A stretch of DNA of 64,000 nt from Roseibium sediminicola (GTDB lineage: Bacteria > Pseudomonadota > Alphaproteobacteria > Rhizobiales > Stappiaceae): contig NZ_JALNMJ010000011.1 in the NCBI RefSeq assembly GCF_023156505.1, positions 1 through 64,000 of the forward strand, in the 5' to 3' direction. A program made the translations under genes and the position numbers. Of this stretch, positions 16,811-25,894 are shown one piece after another. Position 1 is the stretch's first letter. The number at the start of each line of letters is the position of its first letter. A model generated the notes under the pieces. The model ran no database searches. It saw only the letters and a program-made list of their open reading frames with translations, and was not told the origin of the DNA.

Positions 16811-18483
16811 TTGCCGAACTCCTCAGGGAAGAATTTTAGCACAGAAGCAACCGGGTTGCTGGCGGCCTGGCCGAGGCCGCAGATGGAAGCGGAGCGCATG
16901 ACCGCATCGAGATCGGCGATCTTCTGCTGGTCCCAGTCGCCGGCGGCGAGCAGATGCTCCATCTTTTCCGTACCGGAGCGGCAGGGCGTGCACTGGCCGC
17001 AGCTTTCATGCTTGAAGAAGCGCATCAGGTTGAGAGCGACGTCGCGCATGTCGTCCTGATCGGAAAAGACCACGATGGCGTGGCTGCCGATGAAACAGCC
17101 GTGTTTGTCGAGCGTGCCGAAATCGAGCGGCTCGTCGGCGAGCGAGGCCGGCAGGATGCCGCCTGAAGCGCCACCCGGCAGGTAACCCTTGAAGCTGTGG
17201 CCGTCTTCCATGCCGCCGCAGAATTCATTCAGGAGCTCGTTCATGGTGATGCCGGCAGGCGCCAGTTTCACACCCGGCTCTTTGACCCGGCCTGAGACAG
17301 AGAACGAGCGGAATCCCTTCTTGTCGCGCCGGCCTTGAGAAGCAAACCATTCCGGACCCTTTTCGACAATGTCGCGGATCCAGAACAACGTCTCGACATT
17401 GTGGTTGAGGGTCGGGCGGCCGAAGAGACCGACCTGGGCGATGAAGGGCGGACGGTGACGCGGCAGGCCGCGCTTGCCTTCGATCGATTCGATCATCGCG
17501 CTTTCTTCGCCGCAAATATAGGCCCCGGCGCCGCGGCGCAGCTCGATGTCGATGGAGGTGATGATGCCGGCGGCGCGCAGAGCGGCGATTTCCGTTTTCA
17601 GGATCTCTAGAACTGCCGGGTATTCGTCGCGCATATAGAGGTAGACGCGCTCGGCGGAAATCGCGTGTGCCGCGATCAACGCACCTTCCAGCAGTCGGTG
17701 CGGATCTCGCTCCAGATGGTAGCGGTCCTTGAAGGTGCCAGGTTCGCCCTCGTCGCCGTTGATGGTCAGGTATTTCGGACCCGGCAGGTCGTTGACGATC
17801 TTCCATTTGGTACCGGTCGGAAAGCCTGCGCCGCCAAGGCCACGCAGACCGGCTTCCAGCGCCTTGTCGGCAATCGCTGCGGCATCCAGTTCGCCCGCGC
17901 GCACCCGCTCCAGCAGCTTGTAGCCGCCGCCGTTCCGATAGGCCTCAAGGGCGACATAGTCCGGGATCTCCGGGCCGGTTTCGCCTTCGAACATCACCGC
18001 GCGCACGGACAGTTCCGACGCATTGTCGACGGCGCGCTTGCCGACCTGAACGGCCGGGGCCCCGGCGCAACGGCCGATGCAGGGCACTTTCTGGATCCGT
18101 ACCTTGGCCGGATCGACGCCGCCTTCAAGCGCGGCGGCCAGAGCGTCAGCCCCTTTCTGCGCACAGGCGAGGCTGTCACAGACACGAATCGTCAGCGGCG
18201 CCGGCTTGGCTTCGCCTTCGCGCACGATGTCGAAATGGTGATAGAAGCTGGCGACCTCATAGATCTCGGCCTGCGACAGCTTCATCTCGTCCGCCAGAGC
18301 CTTGAGATGGCGCGCCTCGAGACAGCCGAACGCGTCCTGGATCTTGTGCAGATGTTCGATCAAGAGATCGCGGCGGCGCGGTTCGTCGCCCAGAAGCACC
18401 TGGACTTCCGCCAGGGCCGCATCTTCCAATTGACGCCCTTTTGGCTGGGACGGCTTGCGTGATAGCCCCTTGCCGAAAGACAT
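16807..18483 (-). CDS. fdsB: Formate dehydrogenase beta subunit, FdsG-FdsB (NuoE-NuoF-like) fusion
   Basis: This 558-residue protein carries electrons from FdsA to NAD+. The N-terminal 150 residues are a NuoE/FdsG-like thioredoxin fold with the [2Fe-2S] pattern (CDSLAC ... CIGRC). The rest is NuoF/FdsB-like: GLRGLGGAGFPTGTKW (FMN and NAD binding), NGDEGEPGTFKDR, RRGAGAYICGEESAMI, and the [4Fe-4S] motif SCGQCTPCRSGT plus a later ICGL Cys. In Rhodobacter and Cupriavidus fds systems, gamma and beta are separate genes; here they are fused. The ATG at 18483 follows a GGGAGGA site. I see no fdsC, fdsD or fdhD next to it, so maturation genes must lie elsewhere. Confidence 0.93.
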   Translation of the reverse strand: MSFGKGLSRKPSQPKGRQLEDAALAEVQVLLGDEPRRRDLLIEHLHKIQDAFGCLEARHLKALADEMKLSQAEIYEVASFYHHFDIVREGEAKPAPLTIRVCDSLACAQKGADALAAALEGGVDPAKVRIQKVPCIGRCAGAPAVQVGKRAVDNASELSVRAVMFEGETGPEIPDYVALEAYRNGGGYKLLERVRAGELDAAAIADKALEAGLRGLGGAGFPTGTKWKIVNDLPGPKYLTINGDEGEPGTFKDRYHLERDPHRLLEGALIAAHAISAERVYLYMRDEYPAVLEILKTEIAALRAAGIITSIDIELRRGAGAYICGEESAMIESIEGKRGLPRHRPPFIAQVGLFGRPTLNHNVETLFWIRDIVEKGPEWFASQGRRDKKGFRSFSVSGRVKEPGVKLAPAGITMNELLNEFCGGMEDGHSFKGYLPGGASGGILPASLADEPLDFGTLDKHGCFIGSHAIVVFSDQDDMRDVALNLMRFFKHESCGQCTPCRSGTEKMEHLLAAGDWDQQKIADLDAVMRSASICGLGQAASNPVASVLKFFPEEFGK

Positions 18484-18639
18484 TGGCGTTCCTCCCGAAT
18501 CCTCTGGAGCGCGTCAAGAATGTCGCGTCCGCGCTCCCTCATGCCGATAGCGGATCCAGATGGTTTTCAACCACCTTGAACCGCAAGTTGGCGCGATGTT
18601 AGCGAGGCGGTTCCGGGCTGTCTGTTTGAAAAACGACAA

Positions 18640-18748
18640 CCGATCCTCAAATGCTGACGCTTTGGCGACGCCGTCAACAGGATAGCAGGATCGGTGTCCT
18701 TAGAGTCTGGCCAATAAATGAAGTCGAAATGGCATGGGCCAGACTCTT
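18640..18748. other. Two nested-loop hairpins between the fds and rppH genes
   Basis: An 8-bp inverted repeat (CCGATCCT at about 18640 / AGGATCGG at about 18686) is followed by an 11-bp one (AGAGTCTGGCC at 18701 / GGCCAGACTCT at 18737). The second begins right at the rppH stop codon and probably helps end or protect the rppH transcript, but it lacks a T-run. The gap 18484-18746 has no gene. Confidence 0.5.
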
Positions 18749-19277
18749 ATGCTGTCAGGTGCGAAAAGGCGGCGACGACCCGCTCATAGACGGGCCGCTT
18801 GAACGGCACGATCAGCTCCGGCAGGCGGTCGGCCTGCTCCCAGCGCCAGGCGCTGAATTCGGCGGAATGTCCGTCCGGCGGGGTCAGGATGTTGATTTCC
18901 TCTTCAGAGCCGTCGAACCGGTAGGCGAGCCAGCGCTGCGCCTGCCCGCGGTACTTGCCCTTGCGCGACGTCTTCACGACCTCTTGCGGATAATCATAGG
19001 CGAACCATTCCGGAGCTTCTTCCAGCAGGGTCACCGACTTGATCGAGGTTTCCTCATAGAGTTCGCGCCGGGCGGCCGGCTCCGGTGCCTCACCCTTGTC
19101 GATGCCACCTTGCGGCATCTGCCAGGCGTAGTCATAGCCGGCCGACCTGTCGCCGTCGTCCCGGCTGCCGATCCACACCAGACCATCCTTATTGATCAAC
19201 ATGATGCCGACGCATGGGCGATAGGGAAGCCCCTCCGAAGGCACTGGAAAGCCCGGCCCGAGTTCTAGCTTCGTCAC
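18747..19277 (-). CDS. rppH: RNA pyrophosphohydrolase RppH (NUDIX)
   Basis: This enzyme removes pyrophosphate from the 5' end of triphosphorylated RNA, which triggers RNase E-dependent decay. The 176-residue protein has the RppH hallmarks: [11 protein letters not shown] near the N-terminus, [12 protein letters not shown] leading into the NUDIX box (GGIDKGE...RRELYEET), and the downstream [14 protein letters not shown] segment typical of RppH. I chose GTG 19277, with AGTAGG upstream, because the conserved part starts about 25 residues later. It follows the yibQ-type gene, overlapping the longer reading frame but not this start. Confidence 0.93.
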   Translation of the reverse strand: MTKLELGPGFPVPSEGLPYRPCVGIMLINKDGLVWIGSRDDGDRSAGYDYAWQMPQGGIDKGEAPEPAARRELYEETSIKSVTLLEEAPEWFAYDYPQEVVKTSRKGKYRGQAQRWLAYRFDGSEEEINILTPPDGHSAEFSAWRWEQADRLPELIVPFKRPVYERVVAAFSHLTA

Positions 19278-19306
19278 GGTTACACCTACTAAAAAGAGAT
19301 CTGGAT

Positions 19307-20452
19307 TTAGCGATCGATCGTAGCGCTGACGGGCACCAGCTGGAGACCGCGGTCTTCCAGATCCTGTACCCATTTTTCCAGCTGGCGTACAGTCACGGGC
19401 AGCGCGGACCCGGCGGCAACGGCAACGCCGCGCGAGCGGGCCACGCCTTCCAGCTGCAGCAGCTTGGCATCGATGCTGTCTGCCCTCGGAACCTCGTCGA
19501 GCACAACGTCGACGCCGCTGAACGGGATGCGTTTGTCGGCAGCGATCTCCGCCGCGATGCTGCGAGAGGATGTGCCGTTGTCGACCAGCATCAGGCCGCG
19601 CTCTTTCAACTTTTCTACCAGATATTCCATGGACGGCTTGGTCGAGGTGAACCGTGCGCCCATTTCCGGAATGGTGCCGACATAGTTGGTGGCGCGAGTG
19701 AGCAGAAAGGCGAGCCGGTCAAGCATCTCGGTCGGGCGGAGGCTGACCAGGAGCGTGTGCGGTCCCGGATCGTTGTCCGGAAAATCGAACGGCTCCAGCG
19801 GCACCTGCAAAAGAAGCTCGTGGCCCTTGGTGCGCGCCTGCTGCATCCACAGGTCCAGGTCCTCGCCATAAGGCGCCAGCGCGAATGTCACATCGGGCGG
19901 CAGGCTGCTGATCGCATTCTGGGTGCCGGCTTCCGACAGGCCCAGTCCGGTGACGATGACCGCGATTTTCGGAATTGAGGTGAATTCGCGCACGATCGGG
20001 CGCGAATAGGCATCGAGCGGCCGGACACCGGCATCGCTGATCTTGGGCAGGAAGCCATAATCCGAGCGTTCGCTGACCCGGCTGTCCGGATTGATGGAGA
20101 GGCTTGTGACCGGCGCTTCGGGTCCCAGACCATCCGGACGGTTGACCATGTCATAGCGCGGCCCGAGCAGGTCGTCGGCGCTTTCAGGGCGCAGGTTCGG
20201 ACCGAGGTTGTCACCAATGCCCGGCCGGATTTCGACCACTTCGATATCCTGCGAGGTGACGCCTTCGACGACCGCATCCAGGGGCAGAACGGCAACCGGC
20301 TCACCGCCGAGCGGGTCATCCACAACCAGGATCCAGATCAGCGTCGTGGTGAAAATCACGCTCAATATGCCGACACCGATCAGACCGAACGGCAGCCTGA
20401 CAAGCCGCCGTTTGCCCATTCCTAGAGGGGCTGTGAGATCTTCGCTCGACAT
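19307..20452 (-). CDS. Divergent polysaccharide deacetylase family protein (YibQ-like)
   Basis: This encodes 381 residues with an N-terminal membrane anchor ([20 protein letters not shown], about residues 20-39) and a C-terminal divergent polysaccharide deacetylase domain (COG2861/DUF610). The typical sequence [20 protein letters not shown] starts the domain, and [20 protein letters not shown] and [16 protein letters not shown] follow. In this family the enzymatic activity is unproven. The position after envC and ctpA is conserved in alphaproteobacteria and suggests a role in peptidoglycan turnover at the periplasmic face. An AGGAC site precedes the ATG. Confidence 0.9.
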   Translation of the reverse strand: MSSEDLTAPLGMGKRRLVRLPFGLIGVGILSVIFTTTLIWILVVDDPLGGEPVAVLPLDAVVEGVTSQDIEVVEIRPGIGDNLGPNLRPESADDLLGPRYDMVNRPDGLGPEAPVTSLSINPDSRVSERSDYGFLPKISDAGVRPLDAYSRPIVREFTSIPKIAVIVTGLGLSEAGTQNAISSLPPDVTFALAPYGEDLDLWMQQARTKGHELLLQVPLEPFDFPDNDPGPHTLLVSLRPTEMLDRLAFLLTRATNYVGTIPEMGARFTSTKPSMEYLVEKLKERGLMLVDNGTSSRSIAAEIAADKRIPFSGVDVVLDEVPRADSIDAKLLQLEGVARSRGVAVAAGSALPVTVRQLEKWVQDLEDRGLQLVPVSATIDR

Positions 20453-20529
20453 TGCCGTCCTGAGCCTATTGGCCGGCGGGGCGCCGGCATGGTGTTGTTG
20501 AATTACGCAGAACGAAAACGGAAGAGATA

Positions 20530-20553
20530 GACGCGCCGGAACACCGGCGCGCC
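20530..20553 (-). terminator. Hairpin between ctpA and the yibQ-like gene
   Basis: A 10-bp GC-rich stem (GGCGCGCCGG / CCGGCGCGTC, 4-base loop) lies 11 bases after the ctpA stop on the reverse strand. The T-rich tail is interrupted, so it may only attenuate. Confidence 0.5.
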
Positions 20554-20563
20554 TTCATTTTTG

Positions 20564-21895
20564 TCAGTTCTTGACAGCGGCGCTGTCGGAGACAGGCGGG
20601 AAGGCACCGTTGACCTGGACGCCGCGCAGGAGGTCCAGAGCCAGGTTCAGCTGGGTGTCGTCCTTCGGATCCGCCGGCACATAGGCCTGGCTGCCCGATT
20701 CTTCCTCGCCTTCGGCCGCTTCCAGGTGACCGCGGAGACCTGCTTCACCCTTGGTGTCGACACGGCCGATCAGTTCGTCGGGCAGGTTCTGCAGGGACTC
20801 AATGTCCGGCACGATGCCCTTGGCCTGGATGGACGTGCCCGACGGCGTGTAGTAGCGCGCCGTGGTCAGGCGGATCGCCCCATTGGCGCCGAGCGGGATG
20901 ATGGTCTGGACGGATCCTTTGCCGAAGGACCGCGTGCCGAGAATGGTCGCGCGGCGGTGATCCTGAAGCGCGCCGGCCACGATTTCCGAGGCAGAGGCGG
21001 AGCCGCCATTGACCAGGATGATCACGGGCTTGCCACCGGTCAGATCTCCGGCCCGGGCGTTGTAGCGCTGCGTCTCGTCGGCCTCGCGGCCGCGGGTGGA
21101 GACAATCTCGCCCCGGTCGAGGAAGGCATCGGAAACGGCAATCGCCTGGTCGAGCAGACCACCCGGGTTGTTGCGCAGGTCGATGACGAAGCCTTTCAGC
21201 TTGTCCTCACCAATACTGGCGGTCATTTCCTCGATGCCGTCCTTGAGGCCATCGAAGGTCTGTTCGTTGAACTGGGTCACGCGGACATAGCCGACGTCAT
21301 CCTCTTCGCGCCAGCGCACCGAGCGGATGCGAATGATGTCACGGGTGATGGTGATGTCGAACGGCTCGACCCGGCCCTTGCGGCGGACGGTCACCACAAT
21401 GTCGGTGTTGACCGGACCACGCATCTTCTCAACGGCTTCGTTCAGGGTCAGGCCCTGGACCTGCTCGCCGTCGATATAGGTGATCAGGTCGCCGGCCAGG
21501 ACGCCGGCTTTCGCGGCCGGGGTGTCGTCGATGGGGGAGACGACCTTGACCAGGCCTTCTTCCATCGTCACCTCGATGCCGAGGCCACCGAATTCACCGC
21601 GGGTCTGAACCTGCATGTCGCGGAAACTCTTGGGCGACATGTAGCTGGAATGCGGATCCAGCGATGTCAGCATGCCGTTGATGGCGCTTTCGATCAGCTG
21701 GGCGTCATCCGGCACCTCGACATAGTCCGAACGCACCCGCTCGAACACGTCGCCGAAGAGATTCAGCTGCCGGTAGGTGTCCGTTGCCGCGGCATTGGCG
21801 GCCACCGAGACATTGATCGGCATCTGGGACAGAGTGGTGACTGCTGCTGCTCCCATCAGGGCACCCACCAGCAGCAAGGAAGTTTTCCGTATCAT
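20564..21895 (-). CDS. ctpA: Carboxyl-terminal processing protease CtpA (S41 family)
   Basis: This periplasmic serine protease has 443 residues. It has an N-terminal signal/anchor (LLLVGALMGAAAVTTLS), the conserved SLDPHSSYMSPKSF segment, a PDZ domain (about residues 85-165 with GGLGIEVTMEEG and GVLAGDLITYIDGE), and the S41 core. The catalytic Ser lies in NGGSASASEIVAGAL and the Lys in GTRSFGKGSVQT. Such proteases degrade or mature envelope proteins, including peptidoglycan hydrolases. The start ATG at 21895 overlaps the stop of the EnvC-like gene as ATGA, so the protease and the hydrolase activator are translationally coupled. Confidence 0.94.
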   Translation of the reverse strand: MIRKTSLLLVGALMGAAAVTTLSQMPINVSVAANAAATDTYRQLNLFGDVFERVRSDYVEVPDDAQLIESAINGMLTSLDPHSSYMSPKSFRDMQVQTRGEFGGLGIEVTMEEGLVKVVSPIDDTPAAKAGVLAGDLITYIDGEQVQGLTLNEAVEKMRGPVNTDIVVTVRRKGRVEPFDITITRDIIRIRSVRWREEDDVGYVRVTQFNEQTFDGLKDGIEEMTASIGEDKLKGFVIDLRNNPGGLLDQAIAVSDAFLDRGEIVSTRGREADETQRYNARAGDLTGGKPVIILVNGGSASASEIVAGALQDHRRATILGTRSFGKGSVQTIIPLGANGAIRLTTARYYTPSGTSIQAKGIVPDIESLQNLPDELIGRVDTKGEAGLRGHLEAAEGEEESGSQAYVPADPKDDTQLNLALDLLRGVQVNGAFPPVSDSAAVKN

Positions 21896-23283
21896 CCGCG
21901 AGCCTTTTCTTCTTCTGTGTGCGCCCACCAGGGGGTGGGATCGATCGCACGGCCGTCCTTCCGAAACTCAACATATAGGATCGGCTGGGTCGAGCCCAAG
22001 CCGAATGTTGAAGCGCTCGCCCATTGGGTTGCGCCCATCACACCAACCGGTTCCCCGGTCAAAACAAACTGCCCCAGTTCCGCATCGATCCGGTCCATGC
22101 CGGCCAGGAGCACATGGTAGCCGTCGCCCGTATTCAGGATCAAGAGCTGTCCGAACGATCTGAACGGCCCTGAATACACCACCCATCCATCCGCGGGCGA
22201 GGTGACATTAGAGCCCGGCCTTGTGGCAATAGATTGACCTTCCGTCACACTGCCGAATTCATCGTCCTGGCCGTAATCCTTGAGCAGGGTGCCGGACACA
22301 GGCTGCGGCAACTGGCCACGCGCTTCCTCGAACGGGATCGCCGGTGCCAACCGCCCCGGATCGGCAAAGGGATCAAAATTGCGCTTGCTCTGACGCTTGG
22401 CGTCAAGCGACGCCTGACGCGATTTTTCCGCCGCCTCGCGCGCGCTTTCGATTTCCTGTTCCAGACTGGCGATCAGCTCCTGCAGCGACCCGGCTTTTTC
22501 CGCAAGCGCGGCCGCACGTTCCTTTTCTTCCTCAAGCACACGAACCGATTTCTGATGTTCCTGTCTTTTGGCGCTGAGCAGAAGCTCCAGCCTGGACTTT
22601 TCCTCAGCCAATCGCATGGCATCGCCGCGCAGGCGGTTTTTTTCCTCGGCAATCACCGTTTTCAGGCGATTCAACTCCTCCAGATCGGCCGCCAGCGCCT
22701 CGGTTTCGACCTTCAGCTCCGGCATCACCGCGTTCAGAAGAATCGCGCTGCGCACGGCGGAAAGGGCATCGCTCGGCCGCACGGCCAGGGCCGGCGGCGG
22801 CCGGCGTCCGATGCGCTGCAAGGCGGCCAGCACCTCGGCCAGAACATCGCGCCGTGCAATCAGCGACAACCGAACCGCGTCTTCGTTCTCGCCGAGTGCG
22901 CGCAAGCGGCGCTCGGTGCCGGTCAGTTTCGTTTCCAGCCCCTTGATCGTGTCGGAGGTGCTGATGATCTTTGAGTTCAGCGTCTCGCGGTCCCGGTCCA
23001 GAGCCCGGATTTCGCGGGCGATCGCAGCCTGGCGATCAGTGGACACGTCAATGTCGCGCGACAGCGACGCCAATTCCTGTTCCCGCGCCTGCTTGCGTTC
23101 CAGCGCGGCACTGACTTCCGGAGCAAGCTCCGGCTTTTCCAGCGTGGTCTCATCGATGCTTTCGGCTGCTCCGGCCGGCAACAAAGGGATCAGAACGCTC
23201 AAGACAAGGCCGCTCACGACTGCACGCCAGCGCCGCCGCCGCTCACATCCAGGATACGCCATGTCGATGCGATCCGGTGTCAC
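21892..23283 (-). CDS. EnvC-like murein hydrolase activator (degenerate LytM/M23)
   Basis: This encodes 463 residues with a signal sequence (VVSGLVLSVLIPLLPAGAAE), a long coiled coil (about residues 45-290, rich in Glu, Arg, Leu) and a C-terminal LytM domain (about 330-460). The metal ligands of active M23 peptidases are not conserved: the first-His region reads TRPGSNVTSPADG, and the HxH motif is replaced by YHVLLAG. This is the pattern of EnvC-type activators of amidases rather than of active endopeptidases. Start is GTG 23283 or the ATG seven codons later. It is coupled to ctpA. The 272-base gap upstream has no gene and probably holds its promoter. Confidence 0.88.
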   Translation of the reverse strand: MTPDRIDMAYPGCERRRRWRAVVSGLVLSVLIPLLPAGAAESIDETTLEKPELAPEVSAALERKQAREQELASLSRDIDVSTDRQAAIAREIRALDRDRETLNSKIISTSDTIKGLETKLTGTERRLRALGENEDAVRLSLIARRDVLAEVLAALQRIGRRPPPALAVRPSDALSAVRSAILLNAVMPELKVETEALAADLEELNRLKTVIAEEKNRLRGDAMRLAEEKSRLELLLSAKRQEHQKSVRVLEEEKERAAALAEKAGSLQELIASLEQEIESAREAAEKSRQASLDAKRQSKRNFDPFADPGRLAPAIPFEEARGQLPQPVSGTLLKDYGQDDEFGSVTEGQSIATRPGSNVTSPADGWVVYSGPFRSFGQLLILNTGDGYHVLLAGMDRIDAELGQFVLTGEPVGVMGATQWASASTFGLGSTQPILYVEFRKDGRAIDPTPWWAHTEEEKARG

Positions 23284-23555
23284 CCTGCCTCAACTCCCAA
23301 AGGTTATCCTTCTCTTGCGATACACAGTCTGCGTTAACGAACCGTTTACCCTGATGACCCGTCTGTTAACATCTCGACCGTGTCCGTATCGCCCTTCGAC
23401 GGATACCTTGCACTCCGGTAATCGAAAACCGATACGGGTCGAATGCGGCGAGATACGGGCAGAGTGCCGAATTCCGGCCATTATCAAAGTTAAACTTCAT
23501 CCATATTGCGGTAACGGCAGAGGATTGCCCCGGGCTTGACCGGTTCGGAGCCCTG

Positions 23556-24071
23556 TCAGGGACCAAAATGCCTGTAGACAAGATCGGCCGGATCGGGACG
23601 CGGCGCTTGCCGGTCCAAAACGGCGCCCAGCCGTTCCGCGAGCCTCGCCGAACGGTGATTGTCCGGGTCCATATAGCTGACCAGGGCTGGCAGGCGCCGG
23701 ACCGTTTTGGCCCAGTCCCGAAGAGCTCTGGCCGCCTCGAAGGCATAGCCCCTGCCCTCGGCATGGTCATAGACAAACCAGCCGAGCTCATGTTCGGGGA
23801 ACAGCGGCCCGTGATTGATGCCGACCTGGCCCAGGCATCGACCGGTCGCCTTGTCGTCGATCATCAGCGCGCCGTGGTCCATCAGCGCCCATTGGGCAAT
23901 GTCGGAACAGAACATGCCCCAGGCGCCAGCTTCGTCGTGCGGACCGCCCATGAACCGGGCGCGTTCGGAACGCATCAGTGCCCGATAGTCCGGCCAGTCG
24001 TCCATGCGCATCGGACGCAGGACAAGACGCTCGGTCTCAAGTGTCGGTACCAAGATGTCTTCCGCTTCCAA
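23556..24071 (-). CDS. GNAT family N-acetyltransferase (RimJ/RimL-type)
   Basis: This encodes 171 residues with the typical opening LETERLVLRPMRMDDWPDY, a central LGWFVYDHAEGRGYAFEAAR that corresponds to the acetyl-CoA-binding motif A, and the closing NHRSARLAERLGA. This is the acetyltransf_3 group, which includes ribosomal protein N-acetyltransferases and many enzymes of unknown target. It lies just after rlmH in the same direction. Confidence 0.85.
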   Translation of the reverse strand: MEAEDILVPTLETERLVLRPMRMDDWPDYRALMRSERARFMGGPHDEAGAWGMFCSDIAQWALMDHGALMIDDKATGRCLGQVGINHGPLFPEHELGWFVYDHAEGRGYAFEAARALRDWAKTVRRLPALVSYMDPDNHRSARLAERLGAVLDRQAPRPDPADLVYRHFGP

Positions 24072-24080
24072 AAAACTCCG

Positions 24081-24563
24081 TCACACCCGGTGATACGGGT
24101 GACCGGTCTGGATGGTCATTGCCCGGTAGACCTGTTCAGCCAGAAGGATGCGGGCGATCTGGTGCGGCCAGGTCATGGCGCCAAGCGCCAGCTTCAGGTC
24201 GGCGCGGGCCAGAACCTCCTGACCATGGCCGTCGGCGCCACCGATCGCGAACACGACCTCCGGCACGCCCTCGTCCTTCCAGGATTCCAGTTTCTGGCTG
24301 AAGGCCGGGCTGGAGAGGTTCTTGCCGTTCTCGTCCAGCACCACAAGACGGGCACCGCCGTCGAGCGCGGCGAGAATGGCCCTGGCCTCCTCCGCCTTGC
24401 GGTCGTCGGGCCGCTGCGCGCGGCTTTCCGGCATTTCGTGTAGAGCGACCTCGGTGATGCCCAACCCACGCCCCGTCTTGCGGGCGCGGTCCATGTAGCG
24501 GTCGAAGAGATCTTTGTCCGCACCGGATTTCATCCGTCCGATGCAGAAGAGCACAAAGCGCAT
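24081..24563 (-). CDS. rlmH: 23S rRNA (pseudouridine1915-N3)-methyltransferase RlmH
   Basis: This SPOUT-fold methyltransferase modifies helix 69 of 23S rRNA on assembled ribosomes. Its 160 residues match family length. Signatures seen: RFVLFCIGRMKSG at the start, LVVLDENGKNLSSPAFSQ, EVVFAIGGADGHG (SAM-binding knot) and the C-terminal RILLAEQVYRAMTI with GHPYH. It follows rsfS, as in most bacteria. Confidence 0.96.
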   Translation of the reverse strand: MRFVLFCIGRMKSGADKDLFDRYMDRARKTGRGLGITEVALHEMPESRAQRPDDRKAEEARAILAALDGGARLVVLDENGKNLSSPAFSQKLESWKDEGVPEVVFAIGGADGHGQEVLARADLKLALGAMTWPHQIARILLAEQVYRAMTIQTGHPYHRV

Positions 24564-24644
24564 GAAGTCCCCGCCGGTTCCTTACCCGGTGAAATATCTA
24601 CCTGACGGCAACTAGGCCCCGCTCGCAGGACCCGGAAGACCGGC

Positions 24645-25028
24645 TCAGCCGATATATTGCGGCGCGTCGTCCGTTTCAGGCGCCCACATCTTTTCCAGAT
24701 TGTAGAAGCCGCGTACTTCCGGACGGAAAATGTGAACGATCACATCGCCCGCATCGATCAGCACCCAATCGCAAGTGGTCAGACCTTCAACCGTTGCCTT
24801 GCCGGCGCCGGCCGCTTTCAGGTCCTTCTGCAAATGATCCGCAATCGCGCCCACATGACGATGGGAGCGCCCGGACACGATCACCATGTGATCGGCCAGC
24901 GAACTTTTTGCCGCGATGTCGAGGGTAACAAGGTCCTCAGCTTTGGAGTCTTCCAGACTAGAGAGAACCGTATCGAGGAGGTCTGCCGCAAGATCTGCGC
25001 TTACGGAAGCCGTCATGGGAGAGGACAT
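24645..25028 (-). CDS. rsfS: Ribosome silencing factor RsfS
   Basis: This protein binds L14 and blocks joining of ribosomal subunits when nutrients are low. The Iojap/DUF143 domain is complete (AAKSSLADHMVIVSGRSHRH, DWVLIDAGDVIVHIFRPEVR, YNLEKMW). I chose ATG 25028 (127 residues), which follows a GGCGGACGG stretch; an ATG at 25055 would add nine residues and cannot be excluded. It sits between nadD and rlmH, the usual order. Confidence 0.93.
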   Translation of the reverse strand: MSSPMTASVSADLAADLLDTVLSSLEDSKAEDLVTLDIAAKSSLADHMVIVSGRSHRHVGAIADHLQKDLKAAGAGKATVEGLTTCDWVLIDAGDVIVHIFRPEVRGFYNLEKMWAPETDDAPQYIG

Positions 25029-25258
25029 GTCCGTCCGCCCACTTTCAAAGGTCATGGTCAGGTGTAGTGCCTTTCGCCGTTTGTGCCGTCCCGCGTTCAA
25101 CGTCGTCACGAACTGGAGTGTTCGACTGCGTACGTCACCCGTTTTGAATGCGGAACTGGTTGACCGTACCTCGGCCGCGTTCGCCGCGACCGTGTTTATA
25201 ATACCGCTTCCCGTTTGGCATTTTCAAGACAAGCCGGATTTCTCGGTAAATCTGCCGA

Positions 25259-25894
25259 TCATCGAAGGCCTTTCTGCCGGAGGTCTGTGGACGAGCTCTG
25301 GTCCAGCGGCGTGTGCAGGAAGGTCCAGACCGGTGCCTGCATGTCCGGCAACAACGCAGCGTCTTCTTCCGGAAGCCTATATTTTTCATAAGCTTTTGCC
25401 ATCGGTGACGACAGGACCGACAGCGAGGCGCCGGGCCGGTCGACAATGGCCACCGGCACCGAACCGACAATCGCGCGCCAATCCTGCCAGCGATGGAAGC
25501 CGGCTAAATTGTCAGCACCCATGACCCAAACGAATCGCACCGCCGGGCGCATTTGCCGGAGCGCCATCAGCGTCCTCGCCGTATAGGGTGTGCCCAGAAC
25601 GGTCTCGAAGGCTGTCACCTTCATGCGCGGATGGCCGGCCAGCGCGCTGGTCATCTGCAGGCGCTTCTCCAGCGGCGCCAGGTCGGAATGGCTCTTGAGC
25701 GGATTGCCGGGCGTAACCAGCCACCAGACCTGGTCGAGGCCGAGCCGTTTCAGCACCGTCGACGCCACCAGCCGGTGACCGGAATGCGGTGGATTGAACG
25801 AGCCGCCGAAAATGCCGATCCGGTTGCCCGGTTCGGCATGGGGCAGTTTCAGCCAGTCCCTGTCGAGGCCTGCTCCGAGACTGAGTGGACTCAT
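25259..25894 (-). CDS. nadD: Nicotinate-nucleotide adenylyltransferase NadD
   Basis: This enzyme adenylates nicotinate mononucleotide in NAD synthesis. The 211-residue protein has the nucleotidyltransferase motif [14 protein letters not shown] and the C-terminal SSTDLRQKG (ISxTxIR equivalent). [19 protein letters not shown] matches the NMN-binding region of the family. The start overlaps the proA stop as ATGA. Confidence 0.95.
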   Translation of the reverse strand: MSPLSLGAGLDRDWLKLPHAEPGNRIGIFGGSFNPPHSGHRLVASTVLKRLGLDQVWWLVTPGNPLKSHSDLAPLEKRLQMTSALAGHPRMKVTAFETVLGTPYTARTLMALRQMRPAVRFVWVMGADNLAGFHRWQDWRAIVGSVPVAIVDRPGASLSVLSSPMAKAYEKYRLPEEDAALLPDMQAPVWTFLHTPLDQSSSTDLRQKGLR

